Assembly (NCBI RefSeq): GCF_015680235.1
Contig: NZ_JADLJL010000025.1
Coordinates: forward strand, 1-64,000
Direction of reading: 5' to 3'
DNA length: 64,000 nucleotides
Source: Pseudomonas guariconensis
Lineage (GTDB): Bacteria; Pseudomonadota; Gammaproteobacteria; Pseudomonadales; Pseudomonadaceae
Notes under the pieces: generated by a model
What the model saw: the letters and a program-made list of their open reading frames with translations, nothing else
Databases searched by the model: none
What the model was told of the DNA's origin: nothing
Part shown: in pieces, positions 56,819-64,000 of the stretch
Numbering within the stretch: the stretch's first letter is position 1
Layout: every line of letters starts with the position of its first letter
Program-made: the position numbers and the translations under genes

Positions 56819-57211
56819 ATGAAAGACTGGCTGGACGAGATCAAGTGGAACAGCGAGGGCCTGGTGCCGGCGATCGCCCAGGACCACAAGACCGGGCGCG
56901 TACTGATGATGGCCTGGATGAACCGCGAATCCCTGGCCCTGACCGCCGCCGAGCAACGCGCCATCTACTGGTCGCGTTCGCGTGGCAAACTGTGGCGCAA
57001 GGGCGAGGAGTCGGGGCATGTGCAGAAGCTGCACGAGATGCGCCTGGACTGCGATGCCGACGTGATCATCCTGATGGTCGAGCAACTGGGCCATATCGCC
57101 TGCCATACCGGCCGCGAAAGCTGCTTCTACCGCGTCTTCGAAGACGGCCAGTGGAAAACCGTCGACCCGGTCCTGAAAGACCCGGATGCCATCTATAGCG
57201 CAGGACACTGA
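56819..57211 (+). CDS. hisI: Phosphoribosyl-AMP cyclohydrolase
   Basis: HisI opens the adenine ring of phosphoribosyl-AMP in histidine synthesis. The 130-residue protein has [19 protein letters not shown] near residue 24, [22 protein letters not shown] near 46, the metal-binding [14 protein letters not shown] and the final [12 protein letters not shown]. It is not fused to HisE as in E. coli. The start at 56819 has GGAG upstream; a TTG at 56807 is less likely. It sits one base before hisE. Confidence 0.96.
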   Translation: MKDWLDEIKWNSEGLVPAIAQDHKTGRVLMMAWMNRESLALTAAEQRAIYWSRSRGKLWRKGEESGHVQKLHEMRLDCDADVIILMVEQLGHIACHTGRESCFYRVFEDGQWKTVDPVLKDPDAIYSAGH

Positions 57212-57212
57212 C

Positions 57213-57548
57213 ATGAGCGACACCCTCAACCGCCTCGCCGAGGTGCTGGAGCAACGCAAGCAGGCGGCGCCAGACAGCTCCTATGTGGCCAGCCTGTACC
57301 ACAAGGGCCTGAACAAGATCCTCGAGAAGCTCGGCGAGGAGTCGGTGGAAACCATCATCGCCGCCAAGGATGCCGCCGTCAGCCAGGATTACAGCGATGT
57401 CATCTATGAAACCGCCGACCTGTGGTTTCATAGCCTGGTGATGCTCAGCGCCCTGGGCCAGCATCCGCAGGCGGTGCTCGACGAACTGGAGCGCCGCTTC
57501 GGGCTTTCCGGGCATGACGAGAAGGCCGCGCGCCAGCCGTCTGCCTGA
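57213..57548 (+). CDS. hisE: Phosphoribosyl-ATP pyrophosphatase
   Basis: HisE removes pyrophosphate from phosphoribosyl-ATP, the step before HisI. The 111-residue all-alpha MazG-like protein has the acidic metal motifs [18 protein letters not shown] (EExxE) and [17 protein letters not shown] (ExxD). It starts one base after the hisI stop. REP sequences and the tat operon follow. Confidence 0.96.
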   Translation: MSDTLNRLAEVLEQRKQAAPDSSYVASLYHKGLNKILEKLGEESVETIIAAKDAAVSQDYSDVIYETADLWFHSLVMLSALGQHPQAVLDELERRFGLSGHDEKAARQPSA

Positions 57549-57556
57549 ATGATTGC

Positions 57557-57672
57557 TGGGGGCTGCTACACAGCCCATCGCCGGCAAGCCGGCTCCCACA
57601 GGGACGGTGCTGTCCTCGAGGCCGATGCGTTACTTGTGGGAGCCGGCTTGCCGGCGACGGGCGTGCAACGCC
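57557..57672. repeat. REP pair, family B
   Basis: Arms CATCGCCGGCAAGCCGGCTCCC and GGGAGCCGGCTTGCCGGCGACG face each other across about 40 bases between hisE and tatA. Confidence 0.9.
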
Positions 57673-57729
57673 CCGCGTCTTTAACTGACAGGCATTAACC
57701 CTAAGCCCCACATTTTTCAGGAGTACGAA

Positions 57730-58002
57730 ATGGGTATTTTTGACTGGAAACACTGGATCGTCCTGCTGGTCGTCGTGGTCCTGGTCTTCGGCACCAAGAA
57801 GCTGAAAAACCTGGGCAGCGACCTGGGCGAATCGATCAAGGGCTTTCGTAAGGCCATGAACGAAGAAGAGACCAAGCCAGCCGAGCAGACCCCGCCGCCG
57901 GCCCAACCCGCCCAGCCCGTGCAGAACACCGCGCAGCAGAACCAGGGCCATACCATCGAAGGCCAGGCCCAACCGGCCCAAGAGCCGCAGCGGAAAGACT
58001 GA
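57730..58002 (+). CDS. tatA: Twin-arginine translocase subunit TatA
   Basis: TatA forms the pore-like assembly of the Tat system for folded proteins. The 90-residue protein has an N-terminal membrane helix ([26 protein letters not shown]) with the FG hinge and an amphipathic helix [13 protein letters not shown], followed by a Pro/Gln-rich tail. AGGAG precedes the ATG. It is the first gene of tatABC, three bases before tatB. Confidence 0.96.
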   Translation: MGIFDWKHWIVLLVVVVLVFGTKKLKNLGSDLGESIKGFRKAMNEEETKPAEQTPPPAQPAQPVQNTAQQNQGHTIEGQAQPAQEPQRKD

Positions 58003-58005
58003 CCC

Positions 58006-58362
58006 ATGTTCGGCATCAGCTTCAGCGAGCTGCTGCTCGTCGGCCTGGTCGCGCTGCTGGTGCTCGGCCCCGAGCGCCTGCCCGGTGCCGCTCGCACCGC
58101 AGGCCTGTGGATCGGCCGGCTCAAGCGCAGCTTCAACAGCATCAAAATGGAAGTCGAGCGTGAGATCGGCGCCGACGAGATCCGCCGCCAGCTGCACAAC
58201 GAGCACATCCTGTCGATGGAGCAGGAGGCCCGGCGCATCCTCAACCCGCAGACGCCACCGGCCCAGCCGAGCAGCAGCGAAGCGCCTGCCAACCCGACGG
58301 CGAGCACACCTGCGGCCCCGGCCACGCCATCCGAGCCTCCCCAACCACCACGAGCCCCATGA
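58006..58362 (+). CDS. tatB: Twin-arginine translocase subunit TatB
   Basis: TatB, with TatC, recognises twin-arginine signal peptides. The 118-residue protein has [25 protein letters not shown] (membrane helix plus the conserved GPERLP) and an amphipathic helix of [30 protein letters not shown], then a Pro/Ala/Ser-rich tail. It overlaps tatC by four bases. Confidence 0.96.
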   Translation: MFGISFSELLLVGLVALLVLGPERLPGAARTAGLWIGRLKRSFNSIKMEVEREIGADEIRRQLHNEHILSMEQEARRILNPQTPPAQPSSSEAPANPTASTPAAPATPSEPPQPPRAP

Positions 58363-59150
58363 GCGATAGACCGGAAACCGACCAGCCGATGCCGCTGGTC
58401 TCGCACCTGACCGAACTGCGCACCCGCCTGCTGCGCTGCGTTGCCGCCGTCTTCCTGATCTTCGCCGGGCTGTTCTCCTTCGCCCAGCAGATCTATACCT
58501 TGGTCTCGGCCCCCTTGCGCGCGCACTTGCCGGCCAACGCGACGATGATCGCCACCGACGTGGCCTCGCCGTTCCTGACGCCGTTCAAGCTGACCATGAT
58601 CGTCTCGCTGTTCCTGGCCATCCCGTTCATCCTCCAGCAGATCTGGGGCTTCATCGCACCAGGGCTGTATCGCCATGAAAAGCGCATCGCCATCCCGCTG
58701 CTGGTGTCGAGCATCCTGCTGTTCTACGCCGGCATGGCATTCGCCTATTTCCTGGTGTTCCCGCTGATCTTCGGCTTCTTCGCCAGCGCCACGCCCGAAG
58801 GCGTGTCGATGATGACGGACATCGCCAGCTACCTGGACTTCGTCATGACGCTGTTTTTCGCCTTCGGCGTCGCCTTCGAGATCCCGGTGGCCGTGGTGCT
58901 GCTGGTGTGGATCGGCGTGGTGGATGTGCAGTACCTGAAGAAGATCCGCCCCTACGTGATCATCGGCTGCTTCGTGGTCGGCATGGTCCTGACGCCCCCG
59001 GACATCTTCTCCCAGACCCTGCTCGCAGTGCCCATGTGGATGCTGTTCGAGGTGGGGGTGCTGTGCGGCAGCCTGATCCGCAAGCGCAGCCATGCCCAGG
59101 AAGGCGCATCGGACGACCACAACGACCAGCCGCCAGCGACCCAATCGTGA
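58359..59150 (+). CDS. tatC: Twin-arginine translocase subunit TatC
   Basis: TatC is the main receptor of the Tat system. The 263-residue protein has six membrane helices and the signature [17 protein letters not shown] at residue 10 and [25 protein letters not shown] near 215. It overlaps tatB and the next gene by a few bases, so all four are one transcript. No Tat-substrate gene is included. Confidence 0.97.
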   Translation: MSDRPETDQPMPLVSHLTELRTRLLRCVAAVFLIFAGLFSFAQQIYTLVSAPLRAHLPANATMIATDVASPFLTPFKLTMIVSLFLAIPFILQQIWGFIAPGLYRHEKRIAIPLLVSSILLFYAGMAFAYFLVFPLIFGFFASATPEGVSMMTDIASYLDFVMTLFFAFGVAFEIPVAVVLLVWIGVVDVQYLKKIRPYVIIGCFVVGMVLTPPDIFSQTLLAVPMWMLFEVGVLCGSLIRKRSHAQEGASDDHNDQPPATQS

Positions 59151-59854
59151 ACCTGCTGTTGCTCGAGGAGGCCGATTTCATCGCGGCCGACCGTGTGGTC
59201 CTGGCCGATCGACGCTTCACCCACATGCAGGAGATCCATCGCGTGGCGGTGGGCGACACCTTGCGTGTCGGCCGTATCGGTGGGCTGATGGGCCAGGCCA
59301 GCGTGCTGCGCCTGGAGGGCCACGAGGCCGAGTTGCAGGTCGCCTTCGACCAGCCGCCACCGGCCAAGCTGCCGCTGACACTGATCCTTGCCGTACCACG
59401 CCCCAAGATGCTGCGCCGCCTGTTCCAGACAGTCGCCACCCTGGGCGTGCCACGGCTGATCCTGGTCAACAGCTACAAGGTCGAGAAAAGCTTCTGGCAG
59501 ACCCCCTTCCTGCACCCCGAGGCCATCCGCGAGAACCTGATCCTGGGCCTTGAGCAGGCGCGCGACACCGTGCTCCCCGAGGTCATCATCGAGAAGCGCT
59601 TCAAGCCGTTCGTCGAAGACCGCCTGCCGGCCATCGCCTCCGGCACCCTGGGCCTGGTCGGCCACCCCGGCCCCTACCCTGCCTGCCCGCGCGCGGTCGA
59701 CGAGCCGGTTACCTTGGCGATCGGCCCAGAAGGCGGCTGGATCCCCTACGAAGTCGACCTGTTGGGCAAAGCAGGCCTGGCGCCAGTACAACTGGGCGAT
59801 CGCATCCTGCGTGTTGAAACGGCTGTCACGGCACTGCTCTCGCGCATTTTCTGA
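59147..59854 (+). CDS. RsmE-family 16S rRNA methyltransferase, second copy
   Basis: This 235-residue SPOUT protein has [42 protein letters not shown] (PUA-like), [43 protein letters not shown], and the SAM knot [40 protein letters not shown]. Compared with RsmE at 27089 it keeps IGPEGG and RILRVETA but has a rebuilt N-terminal half. GTG start at 59147 overlaps the tatC stop (GTGA). It may methylate another site or be redundant. This gene has been seen beside tatC in Pseudomonas. Confidence 0.88.
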   Translation: MNLLLLEEADFIAADRVVLADRRFTHMQEIHRVAVGDTLRVGRIGGLMGQASVLRLEGHEAELQVAFDQPPPAKLPLTLILAVPRPKMLRRLFQTVATLGVPRLILVNSYKVEKSFWQTPFLHPEAIRENLILGLEQARDTVLPEVIIEKRFKPFVEDRLPAIASGTLGLVGHPGPYPACPRAVDEPVTLAIGPEGGWIPYEVDLLGKAGLAPVQLGDRILRVETAVTALLSRIF

Positions 59855-59948
59855 CGGACGGGTCAGGTTCGCCCCGTCAAGTTTCTTCGGTACAGGCCGA
59901 TGGCCTAGGCAACATCACAAAAATGCTTCCGTTGCCGGGGAATAGAAC

Positions 59949-61550
59949 ATGTACCGATGGTTTAACCAGTCGCTGGGGAATATGAGCGTCAATCGCAAGT
60001 TGGGCTTCGGTTTCGGCCTGGTATTGCTCTTGACCCTAGCCATCACCGTGACCGGCTGGATCAGCCTGGACAACGTCACCAACCGCGGTGACAAGCTGGG
60101 CAATATCTCGATGATCTACGAGACCACCCAGGACCTGCGCATCGCCCGGCTCAATTACCAGACCAGCCACGACCAAGCCGCGATCGCCGAGCTCGAGAAG
60201 ACCCTCGAGCACCTGGAGCAGCAGATCCAAGCGATGCTTGGGCAGATCGAACAGCCGGCCGACCAACAGCGCCTGCAGCAGCAACTCGAAGCCACGCGCC
60301 AGTACCGTCAGGCGTTCGACCAGCTCAGGCAGGCCGACCAACGCCGCGGCACCCTGGTCGACGACGCCATGGCGGCCAGCCAGCAGGCCCTGGAACACAT
60401 GGCCGCGCAAGGCACTGTGCTCAAGAACACCAGCCAAGCTCTGACCCTCTCGCAGACCGCAGTACGCGATGCCGGCACCCGCCAGGCCAAGCAGACCCTG
60501 GCCGCGGCCACTACCCTGGCACTGCTGCTCGGCCTGCTGGCCGCCTGGGCGATCACCCGCCAGATCGTCGCGCCCTTGCGCCAGACCCTCGCCGCCGCCG
60601 AACGCGTGGCCAGTGGTGACCTGCGCCAGGAGCCGCCGGTGCAGCGCCGCGACGAACTGGGCCAGCTGCAGGCCAGCATGCAACGCATGACCCAGGGGCT
60701 GCGCGAGCTGATCGGTGGTATCGGCGATGGCGTCACCCAGATCGCCAGCGCTGCCGAACAGCTGTCGGCCGTCACCGAGCAGACGAGTGCCGGGGTCAAC
60801 AACCAGAAAGTCGAGACCGACCAGGTGGCCACGGCGATGAACGAGATGGCCGCCACGGTTCACGAGGTGGCGCGCAACGCCGAACAAGCCTCGGAAGCGG
60901 CACTGGCAGCCGACCAGCAGGCGCGCGAAGGGGACCGGGTGGTGGGTGAAGCCATCGCCCAGATCGAGCGCCTGGCCAACGAAGTGATCAACTCCAGCGA
61001 AGCCATGAACCAGCTCAAGGCCGAAAGCGACAAGATCGGCAGCGTGCTGGACGTGATCAAATCGGTGGCCCAGCAGACCAACCTGCTCGCGCTCAATGCT
61101 GCCATCGAAGCAGCCCGCGCTGGCGAGGCCGGCCGTGGCTTCGCCGTGGTGGCCGACGAGGTGCGCAGCCTGGCCCAGCGTACCCAGCAATCCACCGAGG
61201 AGATCGAAGAGCTGATCGCCAGCCTGCAGAACGGCACTCAACGAGTCGCTGGCGTGATGGACGGCAGCCGCGCGCTGACCGACAGCAGCGTCGAGCTGAC
61301 CCGCCGTGCGGGCAGTTCGCTGGAAACCATCACCCGCACCGTGTCGGCGATCCAAGCGATGAACCAGCAGATCGCTACCGCGGCGGAACAGCAGAGCGCC
61401 ACGGCCGAAGAGATCAACCGCAGCGTGATGAACGTGCGAGATATTTCCGACCAGACCTCAGCGGCCAGCGAAGAGACCGCCAGCTCGACCGTCGAGCTGG
61501 CGCGACTGGGGACGCATCTGCAAGGGCTGGTGGGGCGGTTCAGGCTCTGA
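59949..61550 (+). CDS. Methyl-accepting chemoreceptor with a small (single-bundle-size) ligand domain
   Basis: This 533-residue receptor has an N-terminal membrane helix (about residues 16-38), a periplasmic region of only about 145 residues (37-182), a second membrane helix (about 183-203), a HAMP domain and the signalling tip [32 protein letters not shown]. The start [23 protein letters not shown] and the [10 protein letters not shown] helix resemble HBM-type receptors that bind organic acids, but those have about 250 residues in the ligand region; here it is the size of a single four-helix bundle. The locus (after tatC and RsmE) matches that of known organic-acid receptors in Pseudomonas. 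Ligand unknown. Confidence 0.88.
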   Translation: MYRWFNQSLGNMSVNRKLGFGFGLVLLLTLAITVTGWISLDNVTNRGDKLGNISMIYETTQDLRIARLNYQTSHDQAAIAELEKTLEHLEQQIQAMLGQIEQPADQQRLQQQLEATRQYRQAFDQLRQADQRRGTLVDDAMAASQQALEHMAAQGTVLKNTSQALTLSQTAVRDAGTRQAKQTLAAATTLALLLGLLAAWAITRQIVAPLRQTLAAAERVASGDLRQEPPVQRRDELGQLQASMQRMTQGLRELIGGIGDGVTQIASAAEQLSAVTEQTSAGVNNQKVETDQVATAMNEMAATVHEVARNAEQASEAALAADQQAREGDRVVGEAIAQIERLANEVINSSEAMNQLKAESDKIGSVLDVIKSVAQQTNLLALNAAIEAARAGEAGRGFAVVADEVRSLAQRTQQSTEEIEELIASLQNGTQRVAGVMDGSRALTDSSVELTRRAGSSLETITRTVSAIQAMNQQIATAAEQQSATAEEINRSVMNVRDISDQTSAASEETASSTVELARLGTHLQGLVGRFRL

Positions 61551-61554
61551 GGTC

Positions 61555-61990
61555 TGCTGCGCAGCCCAATCGCACACAGCCCGCTCTCACAGGAGGGTAC
61601 AAATGCGGCCCCTGTGCGGGCTTGTCCCGCGATCAGGCTGGCCTGATATCACCGTCGCCTGGCAAGGGCTACGCCCTTGATCGCGGCACAAGGCCGCTCC
61701 TACAAGGATCGCGCGCGCCCCTGTGGGAGCAGGCTTGTCCCGCGATCAGGCTGGCCCGATGTCACCGTCGCCTGGCAAGGGCTACGCCCTTGATCGCGGC
61801 ACAAGGCCGCTCCTACAAGAATCTCGCGCGCCTGTGTGGGAGCAGGCTTGTCCCGCGATCAGGCTGGCCCGATGTCACCGTCGCCTGGCAAGGGCTGCGC
61901 CCTTGATCGCGGCACAAGGCCGCTCCTACAAGAATCTCGCGCGCCTGTGTGGGAGCGGGCTTGTCCCGCGATGGCCGCCATAGCGGCCCC
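61555..61990. repeat. Tandem 113-bp composite REP array
   Basis: Between the chemoreceptor and the ABC transporter, 445 bases hold no gene but four REP-type cores in series. The unit (GTGGGAGCAGGCTTGTCCCG, GATCAGGCTGGCC, GTCACCGTCGCCTGGCAAGG, GATCGCGGCACAAGGCCGCT) repeats three times with an exact period of 113 bases (phase points 61631, 61744, 61857, 61970). Each unit contains one family C arm and one family A arm, so it is a mixed block amplified in tandem, not independent insertions. Confidence 0.92.
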
Positions 61991-61995
61991 GGCGG

Positions 61996-62730
61996 TTACA
62001 GCACCTGACGCAGGAACGCCTGAGCCCGCGGGTCCTTGGGCGCGGCGAAGAACTGCTGCGGCGGCGAGTCTTCCAGCAACTTGCCATGGTCGAAGAACAG
62101 CACGCGGTCGGCCACTTCCCGGGCAAAGCCCATCTCGTGGGTCACGCAGACCATGGTCATGCCTTCCTGGGCCAAGGTCTTCATCACATCGAGCACTTCG
62201 CCGACCATCTCCGGGTCCAGCGCTGAGGTGGGCTCGTCGAACAGCATGACCTTAGGGTCCATCGCCAGGGCCCGGGCGATGGCCACCCGCTGCTGTTGGC
62301 CGCCGGACAACCGCGACGGGTACTCGTTGGCCTTCTGGCCGATGCCGACCTTCTCCAGCAGCGCCTTGGCCTTGGCTTCACGCTCGACCTTGCTGCGCTT
62401 GCGTACGACCTTCTGGGCCAGGCACAGGTTCTCCAGCACGGTCATGTGCGGGAACAGGTTGAAATGCTGGAACACCATGCCGACTTCACGACGGTAAGCA
62501 TTGATGTCGGTCTTCGGGTCGTCCAGTTGCAGGCCGTCGATGGACACATGCCCCACATCGAAATCCTCGAGGCCGTTGAGGCAGCGCAGGAAGGTCGACT
62601 TGCCCGAGCCTGAAGGCCCCAGCACCACCACCACTTCGCCCTTGGCCACGCCGGTGGTGACGTTGTCCACCGCGCGCACCACCTGGCCACGGGTGTCGAA
62701 GACTTTTACCAGGTCACGGACTTCAATCAC
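61996..62730 (-). CDS. Polar amino-acid ABC transporter, ATP-binding subunit
   Basis: This 244-residue ABC ATPase has Walker [16 protein letters not shown] near residue 32, the ABC signature [19 protein letters not shown] near residue 139, Walker [16 protein letters not shown] and the H-loop [10 protein letters not shown]. The signature and neighbours fit a glutamate/glutamine/aspartate-type importer (GlnQ/AapP group). The likely start is GTG at 62730 with GGAGG ten bases upstream; a TTG at 62739 is also possible. It overlaps the permease gene by eight bases, so the two are translationally coupled. Confidence 0.93.
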   Translation of the reverse strand: MIEVRDLVKVFDTRGQVVRAVDNVTTGVAKGEVVVVLGPSGSGKSTFLRCLNGLEDFDVGHVSIDGLQLDDPKTDINAYRREVGMVFQHFNLFPHMTVLENLCLAQKVVRKRSKVEREAKAKALLEKVGIGQKANEYPSRLSGGQQQRVAIARALAMDPKVMLFDEPTSALDPEMVGEVLDVMKTLAQEGMTMVCVTHEMGFAREVADRVLFFDHGKLLEDSPPQQFFAAPKDPRAQAFLRQVL

Positions 62731-63685
62731 TTTGCGCAAGCCTCCGCTCGAGCCGGCTGGCGATGTGCGACAGCGGCAGGTTGATCAGCAGGTACAGGCC
62801 TGCTACGCAGAACCAGATCTCGAAGGTCGAGAACGAGGTGGTGATGGCCTCGCGGCCGCTCTTGGTCAGTTCGGTGATGGCGATCACCGAGACCAGCGAG
62901 GTGTCCTTGACCAGGCTGATGAACTGCCCGGCCAGCGGCGGCAACACGCGCTTGAAGGCCTGGGGCAGGATCACATGGCGCATCGACTGGCTGGCGTTGA
63001 GCCCCAGCGAGCGCGCCGCCTCGTTCTGGCCCTTGGCGATGGACTGCACGCCGGCGCGCACGATCTCCGCCACGTAGGCGCCGGTGAACAGCGCCAGCGC
63101 CGCCACCCCGGCGAATTCCCGGGACAGGTTGAGCACGGTGCCGATGAAGAAGTAGAAGATGAAAATCTGTACCAGCAGCGGCGTGCCGCGCACCAATTCG
63201 ACATACACCGTGGACAGGTCGCGCAGGGTCGGGTTGTTCGACAGCCGGCACAGCCCGGCGAACAGGCCGATCACCAGGCCCAGGGCGCCGGATACCACCG
63301 AGATCCACAGGGTGGTCCACAGGCCCCAGGCCAGCGGGCCTGCCGCCCAATGGCGGGTCACGCCGATCGCATCGCCTTCGGCGACATCGTCGCCACGGCT
63401 GAGCAACACGCTGTCCTTGTCCACTTCCACGACCTGCTGGCCGCCACTTTCGTCCTTGAGCGTCACGCGCGCGGTGTCGCCGCTGACCACGATCTCTTCG
63501 ACCGTGCCGTAGTCGGCAGCGCGCTGGGTCTCTTCAGCCTTGTAGGCGAAATACTGAGGGACGCGGTTCCAGCGCCACTCATAGGAAATCATCGAGGTCG
63601 CCAGGTAAAGGCTGAACGCCAGCCCCACCAGAACCAGCGCGGTCAACCCGTGCCAGGGCCACTGGGCTTTCTTGTGCTTGATCAA
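62723..63685 (-). CDS. Polar amino-acid ABC transporter, permease with periplasmic insert
   Basis: This 320-residue inner-membrane protein is a BPD-type permease (HisM/GlnP family). The core with [30 protein letters not shown], the EAA loop near residue 215-245, lies in the C-terminal two thirds. Between the first membrane helix (about 13-34) and the core lies a charged, predicted extracytoplasmic segment of about 70 residues (40-110, with [18 protein letters not shown]), which is longer than in typical permeases. It starts with TTG at 63685 (no better start in frame) and is preceded by GGAAG. An attenuator hairpin separates it from the binding-protein gene. Confidence 0.88.
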   Translation of the reverse strand: MIKHKKAQWPWHGLTALVLVGLAFSLYLATSMISYEWRWNRVPQYFAYKAEETQRAADYGTVEEIVVSGDTARVTLKDESGGQQVVEVDKDSVLLSRGDDVAEGDAIGVTRHWAAGPLAWGLWTTLWISVVSGALGLVIGLFAGLCRLSNNPTLRDLSTVYVELVRGTPLLVQIFIFYFFIGTVLNLSREFAGVAALALFTGAYVAEIVRAGVQSIAKGQNEAARSLGLNASQSMRHVILPQAFKRVLPPLAGQFISLVKDTSLVSVIAITELTKSGREAITTSFSTFEIWFCVAGLYLLINLPLSHIASRLERRLAQSD

Positions 63686-63695
63686 TTCGGGTACT

Positions 63696-63735
63696 TCCGT
63701 AAAAACGAACGCGCAGGGTTGCCTGCGCGTCAGGG
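63696..63735 (-). terminator. Attenuator-type terminator between binding-protein and permease genes
   Basis: On the minus strand the arms ACGCGCAGG and CCTGCGCGT with loop CAAC are followed by TCGTTTTTAC. It lies right after the binding-protein gene and before the permease gene, as is usual for ABC operons where the binding protein is made in excess. Confidence 0.8.
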
Positions 63736-63763
63736 TGATAAAGCCGGGCTTGTGGCCTGGGCC

Positions 63764-64000
63764 TTATTCCATTTCCTTCAGCCAGTCCTTGTTCTTGAAC
63801 CACTTGTCGTGGATACGATCGTAGGTCCCGTCGTTCTTGATCTGGTGCAAGAAGTTGTTGATGAAGTTGATGCTGTCGTAGTCGCCTTTCTTCAGGCCGA
63901 AGGCCAGCGGCTCGTAGGTGAAGGGCTCCTCGAGGAACAGCAGCTTGCCGGCACCGGCCTTGTCCACTGCCACCACGTTGTACGGCGCGTCGTAGACGAA
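63764..64000 (-). CDS. Amino-acid ABC transporter binding protein, C-terminal 78 residues
   Basis: The visible part is FVYDAPYNVVAVDKAGAGKLLFLEEPFTYEPLAFGLKKGDYDSINFINNFLHQIKNDGTYDRIHDKWFKNKDWLKEME, the C-terminal lobe of a family 3 periplasmic solute-binding protein. The N-terminal part, including the signal peptide and the main binding residues, lies beyond the window, so the ligand cannot be judged. It is the first gene of the operon with the permease and ATPase downstream on the minus strand. Confidence 0.88.
   Translation of the reverse strand, partial: FVYDAPYNVVAVDKAGAGKLLFLEEPFTYEPLAFGLKKGDYDSINFINNFLHQIKNDGTYDRIHDKWFKNKDWLKEME

Noticed and set aside
59949-61550. Naming the chemoreceptor McpQ or McpK from its position
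   Set aside because: Its ligand region is too small to be the double-bundle domain of those receptors, so position alone does not justify the name.
61622-61983. Short frames with repeated peptides in the 113-bp array
   Set aside because: The repeated peptides come from the REP-derived DNA repeat, not from selection on a protein.
61555-61990. Possible CRISPR array
   Set aside because: The repeat unit is 113 bp and almost completely conserved, with no unique spacers and no cas genes; it is REP-derived.

Overview
This window looks like chromosomal backbone of a Pseudomonas, most likely of the P. putida group. The evidence is gene content and order (tktA-epd-pgk, a metK/ahcY/metF block, a pilGHIJ-chpA-chpC cluster, the medium-chain-length PHA cluster phaC1ZC2DFI, ubiEJB-hisIE-tatABC), the high GC content, and three families of short palindromic REP elements typical of this group. 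I see no prophage, insertion sequence, CRISPR array, rRNA or tRNA. Two genes are cut by or lie near the window edges: an amino-acid binding protein is truncated at the right, and a REP pair is truncated at the left.

Layout. Positions 1-4750 (minus strand) hold tktA, epd, pgk and a small lipoprotein (central carbon and erythrose-4-phosphate metabolism). Positions 4995-7262 hold an ArsR-type regulator fused to a methyltransferase domain, with a perfect palindromic operator, followed by metK. Positions 7.5-15.3 kb are mixed: the secreted-looking DNA ligase LigB, two tandem DUF1090 proteins, a lipoprotein cytochrome c', mltA, a MAPEG protein, a DMT transporter, a cation/proton antiporter and an acyl-CoA thioesterase. 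Positions 15.4-18 kb hold ahcY behind an S-adenosylhomocysteine (SAH) riboswitch, then metF; with metK this gives most of the activated-methyl cycle. Positions 18-28.5 kb hold a glycosyltransferase-like protein, a periplasmic binding protein, rhlE, yceI with cytochrome b561, an amine oxidase, bioA, rsmE and trhA.

Positions 28.6-37.4 kb (minus strand) are a Chp-type chemosensory operon, pilG-pilH-pilI-pilJ-chpA-chpC, without the adaptation enzymes PilK and ChpB. Positions 37.7-46.5 kb hold gshB, tonB, algH-ruvX-pyrR-pyrB-pyrC' (the last an inactive dihydroorotase), heat-shock hslVU and a DUF971 protein. Positions 46.5-53.6 kb are the PHA locus: synthases, depolymerase, regulator PhaD, phasins and a small PHA-associated protein, with two PhaD-like operators in front of phaC1 and phaI. 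Positions 53.7-61.6 kb hold ubiE-ubiJ-ubiB, hisI-hisE, tatA-tatB-tatC with a second RsmE paralogue, and a chemoreceptor. The right end holds a polar amino-acid ABC transporter preceded by a three-period 113-bp tandem array of REP elements.

No clearly new multi-gene system stands out. The most interesting signals are the double SAH-responsive control of the methyl cycle, the exact 113-bp composite REP array, the adaptation-free Chp system, the chemoreceptor with a small ligand domain, the matched PhaD operators, and the amine oxidase with a duplicated FFSxxFGG tail.
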